Shown piece by piece: positions 16,574-25,198 of a DNA stretch of 64,000 bases. Each line of letters opens with the position of its first letter. Positions within the stretch are counted from its first letter, which is position 1. The notes below the pieces were generated by a model. That model had not been told where the DNA came from, did not search any database, and worked only from the letters and a program-made list of their open reading frames with translations. Source of the DNA: Chitinophaga ginsengisegetis (lineage in GTDB: Bacteria; Bacteroidota; Bacteroidia; Chitinophagales; Chitinophagaceae); the NCBI RefSeq assembly GCF_900168065.1, contig NZ_FUZZ01000003.1, forward strand, positions 62,001 to 126,000. The letters are read 5' to 3'. A program made the translations under genes and the position numbers.

Positions 16574-16627
16574 ATTATCCTGATTTAGGAGTTCATAACA
16601 TCTTATGATCTCCTAAATCAGGATAAT
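16574..16627. repeat. Long perfect hairpin after the porP/sprF-like gene
   Basis: Arms of 18 bases, ATTATCCTGATTTAGGAG at 16574-16591 and its exact complement at 16610-16627. Inside the loop a further 6-bp pair (TCATAA / TTATGA) extends the stem after one mismatch. No T tract follows; instead the right arm runs on into ATCATTTAAAATCATGATAATC. The CAGGATAAT word recurs in the hairpin at 43979, so this may be one member of a dispersed family. Confidence 0.75.
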
Positions 16628-16729
16628 CATTTAAAATCATGATAATCATTGTTAATTTTGCGTTAGTTTCGTTACTCTTTCATAAAACCAGGAAAAACAC
16701 ACATTCAGTTACAATAAAATATTCAGGCG

Positions 16730-17494
16730 TTGTTTTCATTCAGAGAAGTACTGTCGGCGATCCAGTCTTACGGAAAAGCCCACCAATTCATACTACAGCA
16801 TAAATTATGGAAATGGATACTGATTCCTGGAGTGATCTATTGCCTGTTATTTTTTGCAGGATTTTACTTTGTATGGGGCTACTCCGGCGACTTTGTGGAA
16901 TACCTCACCCGGCTGATGCATATCACAGAATGGGTACAGGAACTGGAAAGCAGCTGGCTAAGTTTCCTCTTTATCCTCGTCGCATTTTCCATCCGGATTG
17001 TATTTGTATTCTGGTACTTTTCCTATTTTAAATACCTGTTCCTGATAGTAGCTTCCCCCGTGTTTTCTTATTTATCTGAGAAGACAGAAGCCATCCTGGA
17101 TCATAAAGACTTCCCGTTCAGCTGGTCGCAGCTGGGCCAGGATATCCTGCGCGGGATCAAAATGTCGTGCCGGAATATTGTTTATCAAACCGCCGCCATC
17201 CTAATTCTCTTACTGATCTCTTTTATACCCGTGATCGGCTGGCTTACCCCGATGCTCGGATTCTTTATTGAATCCTATTTTTATGGCTTCTCCATGATGG
17301 ACTATAGCTGTGAAAGACATCGTTTAAATATGTCGCAGAGCATCGACTTTATCCGCCAGCACCGCGGCATGGCTATCGGTAACGGCATGGTGTTTTACCT
17401 GTTCATGCTGATCCCCGTACTGGGCTGGATGCTGGCCCCTTCTTACGCAGTCATTGCAGCTACCATTGACTTACAAACAAAAAGACTGAAATAA
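16730..17494 (+). CDS. EI24/CysZ-like integral membrane protein
   Basis: 254 aa starting at TTG 16730; an in-frame stop at 16715 rules out an upstream ATG, and the next ATG would remove the first membrane segment. About four to six hydrophobic segments are visible (WILIPGVIYCLLFFAGFYFV, FLFILVAFSIRIVFVFWYF, YQTAAILILLLISFIPVIGW, GMVFYLFMLIPVLGWMLAP). The pattern SFIPVIGWLTPMLGFFIESYFYGFS matches the EI24 family, which includes the CysZ sulfate permease. Transport of sulfate is only a possibility. Its stop codon overlaps the ATG of the next gene by one base, so the two are translationally coupled. Confidence 0.8.
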   Translation: MFSFREVLSAIQSYGKAHQFILQHKLWKWILIPGVIYCLLFFAGFYFVWGYSGDFVEYLTRLMHITEWVQELESSWLSFLFILVAFSIRIVFVFWYFSYFKYLFLIVASPVFSYLSEKTEAILDHKDFPFSWSQLGQDILRGIKMSCRNIVYQTAAILILLLISFIPVIGWLTPMLGFFIESYFYGFSMMDYSCERHRLNMSQSIDFIRQHRGMAIGNGMVFYLFMLIPVLGWMLAPSYAVIAATIDLQTKRLK

Positions 17495-18207
17495 TGAATA
17501 CCACCGGCAAAGTGTACCTGGTTCCAACTGTTTTGAGCGCCGACGCCCTATTCAGCATTCCCGCTTATGTAACCGCTATCGTGCAGCAATTATCTGTTTT
17601 TTATGTAGAAAATGAAAGAACAGCCCGCAGGTATCTGAAGTCGCTGGACAGAAACATCGTGATAGATAACCTGCAGCTCCTGCTGATGAATGAAAACCAG
17701 GCGCCCGACCTGGTTCTTGCAAAAAAATTATTACTCGAAGGAAAAGATATCGGCATTCTCAGCGAAGCCGGATGCCCCGCTATCGCTGATCCCGGCCACC
17801 TCATCGTAAAACTGGCACAGAGCATTGATGCCAGGGTGATCCCGATGATTGGCCCCAACTCCATGCTGCTGGCCCTCATGGCCTCCGGTATGAACGGACA
17901 GAATTTCCAGTTTGTGGGGTACCTCCCCATCAAACCACCCGAAAGAACAAAGATGATCCGGGAACTGGAACAGGAATCGGAAAAGAAAAAGCAAACGCAA
18001 TTGTTTATTGAAACCCCTTACCGCAACAACCAGCTGCTGAAGGATATACTGGATAACTGTAAAGACTATACGCAGATTTGTATTGCAGCAGATATCACTG
18101 CTCCTACAGAATATATTAAAACCAAAACGGTAAAGGAGTGGAAGAAACAATTACCCGATCTTCATAAACGACCGGCTATCTTCCTGCTGTACGCAGGCAA
18201 CGAATAA
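17494..18207 (+). CDS. RsmI-like SAM-dependent methyltransferase (tetrapyrrole methylase fold)
   Basis: 237 aa. It has the tetrapyrrole-methylase fold with GKVYLVPTVLSA at the start, the central signature DIGILSEAGCPAIADPGHL, then IPMIGPNSMLLALMASGMNGQNFQFVGY read in parts, and QLFIETPYRNNQLL. RsmI itself 2'-O-methylates 16S rRNA C1402; this protein is shorter than E. coli RsmI (about 286 aa) and belongs to the Bacteroidota RsmI-like branch, so the target should not be assumed. It starts in the TAATG overlap with the EI24 gene and ends at a strong terminator. Confidence 0.85.
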   Translation: MNTTGKVYLVPTVLSADALFSIPAYVTAIVQQLSVFYVENERTARRYLKSLDRNIVIDNLQLLLMNENQAPDLVLAKKLLLEGKDIGILSEAGCPAIADPGHLIVKLAQSIDARVIPMIGPNSMLLALMASGMNGQNFQFVGYLPIKPPERTKMIRELEQESEKKKQTQLFIETPYRNNQLLKDILDNCKDYTQICIAADITAPTEYIKTKTVKEWKKQLPDLHKRPAIFLLYAGNE

Positions 18208-18209
18208 AA

Positions 18210-18242
18210 AAAGGGGAATTACGGCTTTCGTAATTCCCCTTT
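18210..18242. terminator. Terminator of the EI24-methylase operon
   Basis: A perfect 14-bp stem (AAAGGGGAATTACG / CGTAATTCCCCTTT) with a 5-base loop, starting three bases after the methylase stop codon and ending just before the stop of the convergent gene at 18248. A/T runs on both sides make it usable in both directions. Confidence 0.9.
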
Positions 18243-18247
18243 ATATT

Positions 18248-18637
18248 TTAAGGCAGCTCCGACTTCACCGGATCCTTGATGGAAATAATACTGTCTACAA
18301 TAAATGCGCTGTATCCCCTCCATGGAATGGCTCCCAGGTACTCTTTGTAGTGCAGTTCCACCATCTTTCCGCTGGCCGTCATCAGCTGCTGTGCAATCCG
18401 TTCGCTGCTCACGGAAAATTCAAATTCGTTCGACTGGATAGTACCGGCTACCTTGCCCCGGTAACCCGACTGGATCACTTTGCCTTCATAGGTTTTAAAG
18501 ATGTATCCCTTCTGCACAAAATAATTCAGCTCCCCGGCTTTAACGCCCTGTCCGAAAACAAAATAGTATTTATAGAAGAAAATACCTCCCAGTACCAGTA
18601 TAATAACAGATACAATGATAAAGACAAACCGACCCAT
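18248..18637 (-). CDS. Small membrane-anchored conserved protein
   Basis: 129 aa. One N-terminal membrane segment (about 4-27, FVFIIVSVIILVLGGIFFYKYY) is followed by a soluble domain with YFVQKGYIFKTYEGKVIQSG and FEFSVSSERIAQQLM. This looks like a conserved Bacteroidota family that is sometimes mislabelled 6-phosphogluconate dehydrogenase; nothing in the sequence supports that enzyme activity. The soluble part is probably periplasmic. It lies just downstream of the M28 peptidase on the same strand and may be cotranscribed with it (gap of 23 bp). Confidence 0.75.
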   Translation of the reverse strand: MGRFVFIIVSVIILVLGGIFFYKYYFVFGQGVKAGELNYFVQKGYIFKTYEGKVIQSGYRGKVAGTIQSNEFEFSVSSERIAQQLMTASGKMVELHYKEYLGAIPWRGYSAFIVDSIISIKDPVKSELP

Positions 18638-18660
18638 AGTTAGTTTTTAGTGATGGATGA

Positions 18661-20034
18661 TCAGAAATTCTGATCTACAAGATAAATGAAACCTGCCATA
18701 CCAAACGCACCCAATTCCAGTTCTCTTTTATTCACCGCTTCAAACACATCGTTCGCCGCATGATGAATATCAAAATAACGCTGCGAATCCGGAGAAAGTT
18801 CAGCCATCGGCGTACCTATTGCCTCATTTAACTGGCCTACATCCACCCCGCCGCCTGGTTCGTCAAAGTCGTAAATGCCATAAGGCGCAAAAAGTGGTTT
18901 CCAGCTGTTCATTTTCGCTTTGTGGGCTGCGTCCATTGTGGTAGTGAAGCCGCGTGGCGTAAAGCCGCCGGCATCGCTTTCCAGGGCAAAAACGTGCTTC
19001 TCCTGGCGGGTTTTAGCTACTTCCGCATATTTCTTGCCGCCGCGGGTACCGTTTTCTTCATTGGCAAACAACACCACGCGAAGGGTATGCTCTGGCTTCA
19101 TGCCCAGTGCCTTAAACGCACGCAGCACTTCTATGGACTGTACACAACCGGTACCATCATCATGCGCACCTTCCGCCACATCCCATGAATCAAGATGCCC
19201 GCCAACAGTGATGTACTGATCCGGGTATTTGCTGCCTCTCAGTTCAGCGATCACGTTATGCCCGATGGTGTCTTTCTTCATTTCGCAATTGGTGCGCAGA
19301 AATACGCTGGCGCTGTTATCATCTTTTAAGCGTTGGCTCAAACGGTCAGCATCTTCCAGCCCGATGGCCACCGCCGGAATTTTGGGATAGGCGCTGTCGT
19401 ACTGCATAGCCCCGGTATGCGGGAAGTTATTGGCGCCATGCGTCATGGACCTTACAATAACTGCCACCGCTCCGTATTTGGCGGCCCGGCTGGCGCCCTG
19501 GCCACGATACTTTACGGCATCGCCATAGGAGTAAAATGTTTTTATGAACGTAGGGTTGAAATGATAGTTATAGAAAACGATCTTTCCTTTCACCTGGTCC
19601 TTTTTGGCTTCGAGATCGTCGAACGAAGCCACTTCCAGTACCAGTGCGTTTACGCCATCCGGTCCGCTGCCCACCGAGTTGCCGAGGGCCAGTACTTCCA
19701 GCGGCGGTATAAAGTCGCGGCGTTTGGAGATAATACGGGCTTCTTCCTTGGCGCCCCTTATCCAATGCGGCACCATACATTCCTGGAGATAAACGGTATC
19801 CGCACCGGCGGCTTTAAGCGCCTTTACGCCCCATTGCTCGGCTTTCACCATTTGCGGGGACCCGGCCAAACGGCCGCCTATCTGCTTCGTGAGGATCCGC
19901 AGGTTTTCGTAGGCAGTGCTGTGGGTTAATACCTCATCAGCCAGTTTTCTCAATGTTACTGAATCTTTCTCCTGTGCCACCGCCAGGGCCGGCAGGGTAC
20001 AGGCTAACAAAATTGGCATTATATAGTTTCTCAT
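18661..20034 (-). CDS. M28-family zinc aminopeptidase / carboxypeptidase Q-like
   Basis: 457 aa from ATG 20034, chosen because it gives a clean signal peptide (MRNYIMPILLACTLPALAVA); the open frame extends 18 codons further up without one. An N-terminal segment and a PA insert domain (about 130-240) precede the M28 zinc core: VGGHLDSWDVAEGAHDDGTG (His, bridging Asp), FANEENGTRGG (Glu-Glu catalytic and metal), ALESDAGG (Asp) and YFDIHHAANDVFEAV (last His). It trims peptides in the periplasm or outside. All five metal ligands and the catalytic Glu appear intact. It may be cotranscribed with the small membrane protein downstream. Confidence 0.93.
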   Translation of the reverse strand: MRNYIMPILLACTLPALAVAQEKDSVTLRKLADEVLTHSTAYENLRILTKQIGGRLAGSPQMVKAEQWGVKALKAAGADTVYLQECMVPHWIRGAKEEARIISKRRDFIPPLEVLALGNSVGSGPDGVNALVLEVASFDDLEAKKDQVKGKIVFYNYHFNPTFIKTFYSYGDAVKYRGQGASRAAKYGAVAVIVRSMTHGANNFPHTGAMQYDSAYPKIPAVAIGLEDADRLSQRLKDDNSASVFLRTNCEMKKDTIGHNVIAELRGSKYPDQYITVGGHLDSWDVAEGAHDDGTGCVQSIEVLRAFKALGMKPEHTLRVVLFANEENGTRGGKKYAEVAKTRQEKHVFALESDAGGFTPRGFTTTMDAAHKAKMNSWKPLFAPYGIYDFDEPGGGVDVGQLNEAIGTPMAELSPDSQRYFDIHHAANDVFEAVNKRELELGAFGMAGFIYLVDQNF

Positions 20035-20185
20035 GCAGCAGGTTAATTTATGGTTAAAACTACTAAAAAAGCTGAAGGAGAAAAGCATAAAGGTATCAAG
20101 TGGTCCAACTCTTTTGCCCGGCAGCCCTCCCGGCTACCGCTTATCCCTCTCCTCAGGCATTATGCGATATCGTTCTGCTTTTTAG

Positions 20186-20193
20186 TACCTTTG
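20186..20193 (+). promoter_or_regulatory. -7 element of bshA
   Basis: TACCTTTG matches TAnnTTTG and lies 21 bases before the ATG at 20215. Confidence 0.6.
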
Positions 20194-20214
20194 CAGAATG
20201 CAAAAAATTAACTC

Positions 20215-21354
20215 ATGCGCATAGGAATAGTATGTTACCCCACTTACGGTGGTAGTGGGGTGCTGGCCACAGAGCTGGGGAAAGCCCTGGCCGACAAAGG
20301 CCATATGGTCCACTTTATTACATATCAACAGCCGGTAAGGCTTAATGCATTTCACGCTAATATATATTATCACGAGGTTCAGGTTCCTACATACCCGCTT
20401 TTTGATTTTCCACCTTATGAATCTGCCCTCAGCAGTACTATGGTAGACGTTATCATTAATCAGAAACTGGACCTGCTGCACGTTCACTATGCCATTCCAC
20501 ACGCATCTACCGCCTATATGGCCAAACAGATCGTAAAAAAGCATGGCAGAACAGTGCCTTTTATCACTACACTTCACGGTACAGATATCACCCTGGTGGG
20601 TAAGGATAAAACCTACGAACCGGTGGTTACCTTCTCTATCAACGAATCAGATGCTATTACCGCCGTTTCCGAGAACCTGCGGGATGAAACCTATAAATCG
20701 TTCCCGATAGAAAAGGATATCACGGTGATCTACAATTTTGTGGATACCCAGCGCTTCAGCCGCCGGGAACTGCCTCATTTCAGACAGGCTATTGCTCCCA
20801 ACGGTGAAAAGATCCTCCTGCATGTATCCAACTTCCGTAAGGTAAAGCGGGTACCGGATGTGGTAAAGATTTTTGCCCAGGTACGCAAAGAAGTGCCGGC
20901 CAAACTGCTGTTGGTAGGCGATGGCCCGGACAGACCGGCTATTGAATGTCTTTGCCGGGAATTAGGTATTTGTGATGATGTAAGATTTGTAGGTAAACAG
21001 GAGCAACTGGAAGATGTAATGTCTATCAGTGATCTGTTCCTGCTGCCATCGGAATATGAAAGTTTTGGTCTTGCAGCGCTGGAAGCAATGGCGGCACGTG
21101 TGCCTGTGATCTCCTCCAATGCAGGTGGTTTACCGGAAATCAATATCCCCGGACAAACCGGTTATATGAGCAACGTAGGCGATGTGGACGGAATGGCTGC
21201 CCATGCGATCAAACTGCTGAAAGACGAAAAGTTACTGGAGCAGGTACGGCAGGGAGCATGGGAACAGGCACAACGCTTCCATATCGATAATATCATTCCA
21301 CAATACGAAGCTTTATACGAAGAAGTGCTGCAAAAACAAGTGCAGTTGCTTTAA
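20215..21354 (+). CDS. bshA: N-acetyl-alpha-D-glucosaminyl L-malate synthase
   Basis: 379 aa GT4 glycosyltransferase. It joins UDP-GlcNAc and L-malate in the first step of bacillithiol synthesis. The opening MRIGIVCYPTYGGSGVLATE is the BshA signature, followed by HVHYAIPHA, TTLHGTDITLVG, AVSENLRDET and, in the C-terminal Rossmann domain, LLVGDGPDRPAIE and LLPSEYESFGLAALEAMA with the EX7E motif. BshB and BshC are not in the window, as is usual in Bacteroidota where the genes are scattered. Its TAA stop shares the palindrome TTAA with the stop of the convergent envC-like gene. Confidence 0.95.
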   Translation: MRIGIVCYPTYGGSGVLATELGKALADKGHMVHFITYQQPVRLNAFHANIYYHEVQVPTYPLFDFPPYESALSSTMVDVIINQKLDLLHVHYAIPHASTAYMAKQIVKKHGRTVPFITTLHGTDITLVGKDKTYEPVVTFSINESDAITAVSENLRDETYKSFPIEKDITVIYNFVDTQRFSRRELPHFRQAIAPNGEKILLHVSNFRKVKRVPDVVKIFAQVRKEVPAKLLLVGDGPDRPAIECLCRELGICDDVRFVGKQEQLEDVMSISDLFLLPSEYESFGLAALEAMAARVPVISSNAGGLPEINIPGQTGYMSNVGDVDGMAAHAIKLLKDEKLLEQVRQGAWEQAQRFHIDNIIPQYEALYEEVLQKQVQLL

Positions 21355-22724
21355 CGGGCACGTATCCATTTTTCCGGATTCTGTTTCACCATATTGCGGT
21401 ATATCTGTAATTCTATCTCCCCGGTATTGCTACCTGCACCCGGTGCGGCCACACCAAGTGTTTGTCCACGTTTTACAGAAGCTCCTTTGCTGACACGAAC
21501 ATCCAGTAATCTCACATAATTGGTAAAATATTTTCCGTGGCGCAGGGTTACCATATACCCTGCGCCCGGTACCATAAATACCATAATTACTTCCCCGTCG
21601 AAAATGGCCTTCACTGCGGCGCCCCTTGCGGTAGCGATGATAGTGCCGTTGTGATCCACTTCAATTTTACCAACCCTGCCAGCGCCGAAATGACCCGTAA
21701 CACGGCCAGCATCTACCGGCCAGGGCAGGCGGCCACGGTTGGCTTCAAAATCGCGCGACAGGGAAAGCGCCTCCGGAGTGGCTACCAGCGCATCTTCACT
21801 GGAGGTTTTAGCTTCCGGAGCATCGTCTTCTTCCGCTTCTTCTTTCTCCACTTTTGCAGGCGGTTTCTTACCTGCTTTTTTTGCAGCAGCAATAGCGGCT
21901 TTTCTGCGGGCAGCTGCCTGTTCGCGCCGACGGGCATCCGCAGCCTTTTTACGGGCCAGCGCCTGTGCGGCCGCCTTCTTCTGCGCCGCAGCTATTTCCC
22001 GCCGGATGGCATCCTGGATGGCCTGGTCTACCTGCCGCGCTTCGGCTTTACTTTTATTGATACGCTGCTGTAATTCCTGCTCCTGGTCTTTCAGCTGGGC
22101 AATGGTTTTATCTGTCTCTTTCTTATCCTCCAGCAAATCTGTCCGCTGCCGTTGTTCTGTTTTCAATACACCCGTTTTCTGCGCCCGTTGTTGCTCCAAC
22201 ACTGCCAGCTTCTCTCCCAGCAATGCTTTGGTAGATAGCAGGCTTTCTGCTTCCTTGCGCCGGTTTTCACGGTATTGCTGCAGGTATTGATACCGGCGGA
22301 TGGCGTCATTAAAGCTGGTGGCAGAAAAAAAGAAGTTCAGCACCTCGTACGAATCCCGGGTTTTATAAGCGTATACTACCAGCTGTGCATATCTTGCCCT
22401 GAGAGAATCCACTTCTCTCTCCAGCGTTTGTACGTTGCTGTTAGTATGGCTGATATCTCCTTCTATTAAACTGATTTCGTTGTTAATGCTAACGATCTGC
22501 GCGTTGCGGGTAGAAATTTTCTGGAGTAGTTCCCGCTGCAGGGCAACATTTTGCCGGGTGGATTTCCTGGTTTGCAGCAGGGATTTGTTCGCTTCTTCTA
22601 TTTCTTTCAATAGCTCCTGTTTACGGTTTTCAAGTGCCGCGCGCGATTGCTTACTACCCCGCTGAGCATACAACAGCGCAGGCAGTAGCCACAGAGCCAT
22701 CAAAAGAGGGATCAACTTTCTCAA
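21351..22724 (-). CDS. EnvC-like murein hydrolase activator (first of a tandem pair)
   Basis: 457 aa from TTG 22724; the next ATG (22700) would cut off the charged start of the signal peptide MRKLIPLLMALWLLPALLYA. Long coiled coils run about 25-290 (RKQELLKEIEEANKSLLQTR and an Ala/Lys-rich stretch), then a C-terminal LytM/M23 domain (about 335-457). The zinc motifs are gone: there is no HxxxD, and HGKYFTNYVRL stands where active enzymes have the HxH pair, so it should activate amidases rather than cut peptidoglycan. It is the last gene of the dut-TPR-DUF4292-envC run, unless the hairpin before it separates it. Confidence 0.9.
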   Translation of the reverse strand: MRKLIPLLMALWLLPALLYAQRGSKQSRAALENRKQELLKEIEEANKSLLQTRKSTRQNVALQRELLQKISTRNAQIVSINNEISLIEGDISHTNSNVQTLEREVDSLRARYAQLVVYAYKTRDSYEVLNFFFSATSFNDAIRRYQYLQQYRENRRKEAESLLSTKALLGEKLAVLEQQRAQKTGVLKTEQRQRTDLLEDKKETDKTIAQLKDQEQELQQRINKSKAEARQVDQAIQDAIRREIAAAQKKAAAQALARKKAADARRREQAAARRKAAIAAAKKAGKKPPAKVEKEEAEEDDAPEAKTSSEDALVATPEALSLSRDFEANRGRLPWPVDAGRVTGHFGAGRVGKIEVDHNGTIIATARGAAVKAIFDGEVIMVFMVPGAGYMVTLRHGKYFTNYVRLLDVRVSKGASVKRGQTLGVAAPGAGSNTGEIELQIYRNMVKQNPEKWIRAR

Positions 22725-22750
22725 AAAAAATGCATTTGGTTAGTAAGCGC

Positions 22751-22785
22751 AAAGCTGAAAGCACCCTTAAAATGCTTTCAGCTTT
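22751..22785. repeat. Hairpin between the two envC-like genes
   Basis: Perfect 13-bp arms (AAAGCTGAAAGCA at 22751-22763 and TGCTTTCAGCTTT at 22773-22785). On the minus strand only three T residues follow, so termination would be partial. It lies between the stop at 22814 and the TTG start at 22724 and could tune expression of the second copy. Confidence 0.6.
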
Positions 22786-22813
22786 ATCTCGTATAGTTTC
22801 AGCTATGTTTAAA

Positions 22814-24256
22814 TTATCTTCTCCGGATCCACTGTTCAGGATTCTGCTTGGTAATGCCTTTCCATATCTGCAGCTCCACTTCACCGGTATTTTCAATATC
22901 GTTGGTGCTGGCAGTACCAATTACCTGCCCTGTTTTCACATTATCGCCTTTCTTCACACGGGTAGTTTGCAAACGTACATACGTAGTAAAGTATTGTCCG
23001 TGACGGATAATAATTACATATCCTGATCCCGGCATTACCACTACCGATTTCACTTCCCCGTCGAAAATAGATTTCACGGCGCCGCCCTTATTGGTGGCAA
23101 TCACAATACCATCTGATGGTACCTGTATATGTTCCATTACCGCATGCTGGTGTATACCAAAATGCTCAATGATATTACCTGCATCCACCGGCCAGGGCAA
23201 TTTACCCCTGTTGGCTTCAAAGCTCTCCGACAATGCCAGCGCTTCCGGTGTTGCTTCCAGCACGTTTTCAGTACGGGTTACTGTTTTTTCAGGTTCAGGT
23301 GCGGGCTCCGGTGCTTTCACAGGAGGTGGTGGCGGTGCCGGCGTATTGTTGGCAACGTTGTTATTGTTATTATTGGCGGCAGCAGCTTTTGCTCTTTCTG
23401 CAGCAGCCAGTGCAGCAGCTTTGCGGGCTTCTTCTTCACGGCGGCGTTTTTCTTCCGCTGCTTTACGGCGGGCCGTTTCTTCTTCTATTGCTTTACGACG
23501 CGCTTCTTCTATTTCCCTGCGGATTACCGCTCTGATTGCCAGCTGTACTTTCTGGGCATCTTTCTTACGCTGGTTAATATCCGCTACCAGCTCTTTCTCA
23601 CGCCCCTTCAGCTTATTCAGCACTTCATCTTTCTCTTTCTTATCCACTTCCAGCGTATTGCGTTGCTCCTGCTCTGTTTTAAGCGCATCAGAACGCCTTA
23701 CCCGCTGCGACTCCAGGTTCTGGATCTTCTGATTCAGCTGCTCCTGTGTAGACACAATGTTATCTGCCTGCCGGCGACGATACTCACGGTACTGCTTTAA
23801 ATACTGAAAACGTTTTACTGCATCGTTAAAATTCTCTGCAGAAAATACGAAGTTCAGCATATCATAAGAAGAACGGTTTTTATAAGCGTAAATCACCAGC
23901 TGTGCATACTGGGCCTTGAGGGTATCGAGGTCTTTCTGCAGGGTTTTAACATCCCGCGCAGCAGTATTGATATCCCCGTTAATAAAGTTGATCTCCTCGT
24001 TGATGTTGTTGATCAAACGGCTGCGCAGCGTAATCTTATCGCGCAATGCACGGAGTTGACCAAGACTTTCTTTGGTAGATTTCTTGGTTTCCTTCAGTTG
24101 TTCGTTTGCCTCATCTATTTCCCTTTGCAGCTCCTTCTTTCTTCGCTCCAGTTCTTCCCGCGACTGTTGCTGCTGCCCAGTATTCTGAGCAACCAACATG
24201 GCTGGCATTAACCATAGCACCAACATAAACGGGATAATCTTCTTCAAATACAACAT
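22814..24256 (-). CDS. EnvC-like murein hydrolase activator (second of a tandem pair)
   Basis: 480 aa from ATG 24256, which gives the signal peptide MLYLKKIIPFMLVLWLMPAM; the frame extends seven codons further up. The architecture matches the neighbour: coiled coil about 30-300, a low-complexity Ala/Asn/Pro linker (AAAANNNNNNVANNTPAPPP) and a degenerate LytM domain with HGQYFTTYVRL instead of the catalytic HxH. Both copies share phrases such as YAQLVIYAYK, LPWPVDAG and GEVELQI, so they arose by tandem duplication; this copy is longer and has the more Asn/Pro-rich linker. It probably activates a cell-division amidase in the periplasm. Confidence 0.9.
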   Translation of the reverse strand: MLYLKKIIPFMLVLWLMPAMLVAQNTGQQQQSREELERRKKELQREIDEANEQLKETKKSTKESLGQLRALRDKITLRSRLINNINEEINFINGDINTAARDVKTLQKDLDTLKAQYAQLVIYAYKNRSSYDMLNFVFSAENFNDAVKRFQYLKQYREYRRRQADNIVSTQEQLNQKIQNLESQRVRRSDALKTEQEQRNTLEVDKKEKDEVLNKLKGREKELVADINQRKKDAQKVQLAIRAVIRREIEEARRKAIEEETARRKAAEEKRRREEEARKAAALAAAERAKAAAANNNNNNVANNTPAPPPPPVKAPEPAPEPEKTVTRTENVLEATPEALALSESFEANRGKLPWPVDAGNIIEHFGIHQHAVMEHIQVPSDGIVIATNKGGAVKSIFDGEVKSVVVMPGSGYVIIIRHGQYFTTYVRLQTTRVKKGDNVKTGQVIGTASTNDIENTGEVELQIWKGITKQNPEQWIRRR

Positions 24257-24337
24257 GACTAAATTTAGTAACTGCAAATTAAATAAATATACAACGTTTA
24301 TTAGTTTAATGAATACGACATCTACTCAATTAACATT

Positions 24338-25174
24338 TTACATACGTTTATAGCTGGCGGGCATGCTGAATGGAAAGGTGAGCGGCACATCAAAATCATA
24401 GCGTGTAAAGTCCAGTGCAACTTTCGTCACATTCTTTTCTTCTATGTAAATACGACGTGTAGTAGGGAATTTGCGGCCGGCTACTTTTGTGTAGTCGCCA
24501 TAGGTCAGCTCACAGGAACGTTTCGCAGCACCGGTACTGTCTTTATCCATCACTTTGCTTTGCTGCAATCCGTAGTCATCCGCAAACACATTAAAGAGAC
24601 TGATAAACTTTGCATGATCGCAGCTGAAAGAAATAATGGCCGGCGTTTTCACTACCTGGTACACGGAATCCGTAAGATATACCGGGTTACCGATCAGCAT
24701 GTCCTGAAGGGTATTAAAATCGAAGGGGATATTCAGCAACTCTTCAGCGTCCGACATCCTCCGGAGAAATAACTGTTTATCCAGGCGGTTATACATTTTA
24801 AGACTATCCGGGGTAATCACAGCCCTTATCACTTCGTCTACAATCGGGGCCGACACGGATATCCATATGATGCTGTCTTTCTTAATACGGAAAGTAGCAT
24901 TCAGGTTATTATGGCTCTTCTTATCTGTTTCAAATGCCAGCTTCATTTTGCCTGAAAAAGTATTAAACTCAATATGATTGGCATGAATACCTTTCAGCAT
25001 TTCGCTGGTAAAACGGGTCAGTTCCTCGTTTGTGGAACTATCTTTTCCCAGGGTTACTTTGTTGGTATCGGCGGCCGGGAAAGACGTACGGGCCAACTTT
25101 TTAGGATGGCGGCAAGCCATCATTCCCAAACCAACAGTTATAATTAAAAGTGTGACTTCTATTTTTCTCTTCAT
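24338..25174 (-). CDS. DUF4292-family lipoprotein
   Basis: 278 aa. The lipoprotein signal ends at GLGMMAC with Cys21. The body has the DUF4292 pattern: FNTFSGKMKLAFETDKKSHN, IWISVSAPIVDEVIRAVITP, then LPLTFPF-type C-terminal strands (FDVPLTFPFSMPASYKRM). The family resembles LolA/LolB-like half barrels and probably lies in the periplasm facing the outer membrane. It sits between the TPR lipoprotein (24-bp gap) and the EnvC pair, an order I recall as conserved in Bacteroidota and suggestive of a role in envelope assembly or division. Confidence 0.87.
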   Translation of the reverse strand: MKRKIEVTLLIITVGLGMMACRHPKKLARTSFPAADTNKVTLGKDSSTNEELTRFTSEMLKGIHANHIEFNTFSGKMKLAFETDKKSHNNLNATFRIKKDSIIWISVSAPIVDEVIRAVITPDSLKMYNRLDKQLFLRRMSDAEELLNIPFDFNTLQDMLIGNPVYLTDSVYQVVKTPAIISFSCDHAKFISLFNVFADDYGLQQSKVMDKDSTGAAKRSCELTYGDYTKVAGRKFPTTRRIYIEEKNVTKVALDFTRYDFDVPLTFPFSMPASYKRM

Positions 25175-25198
25175 TGAGCGATGACTTATAGCAAATGC

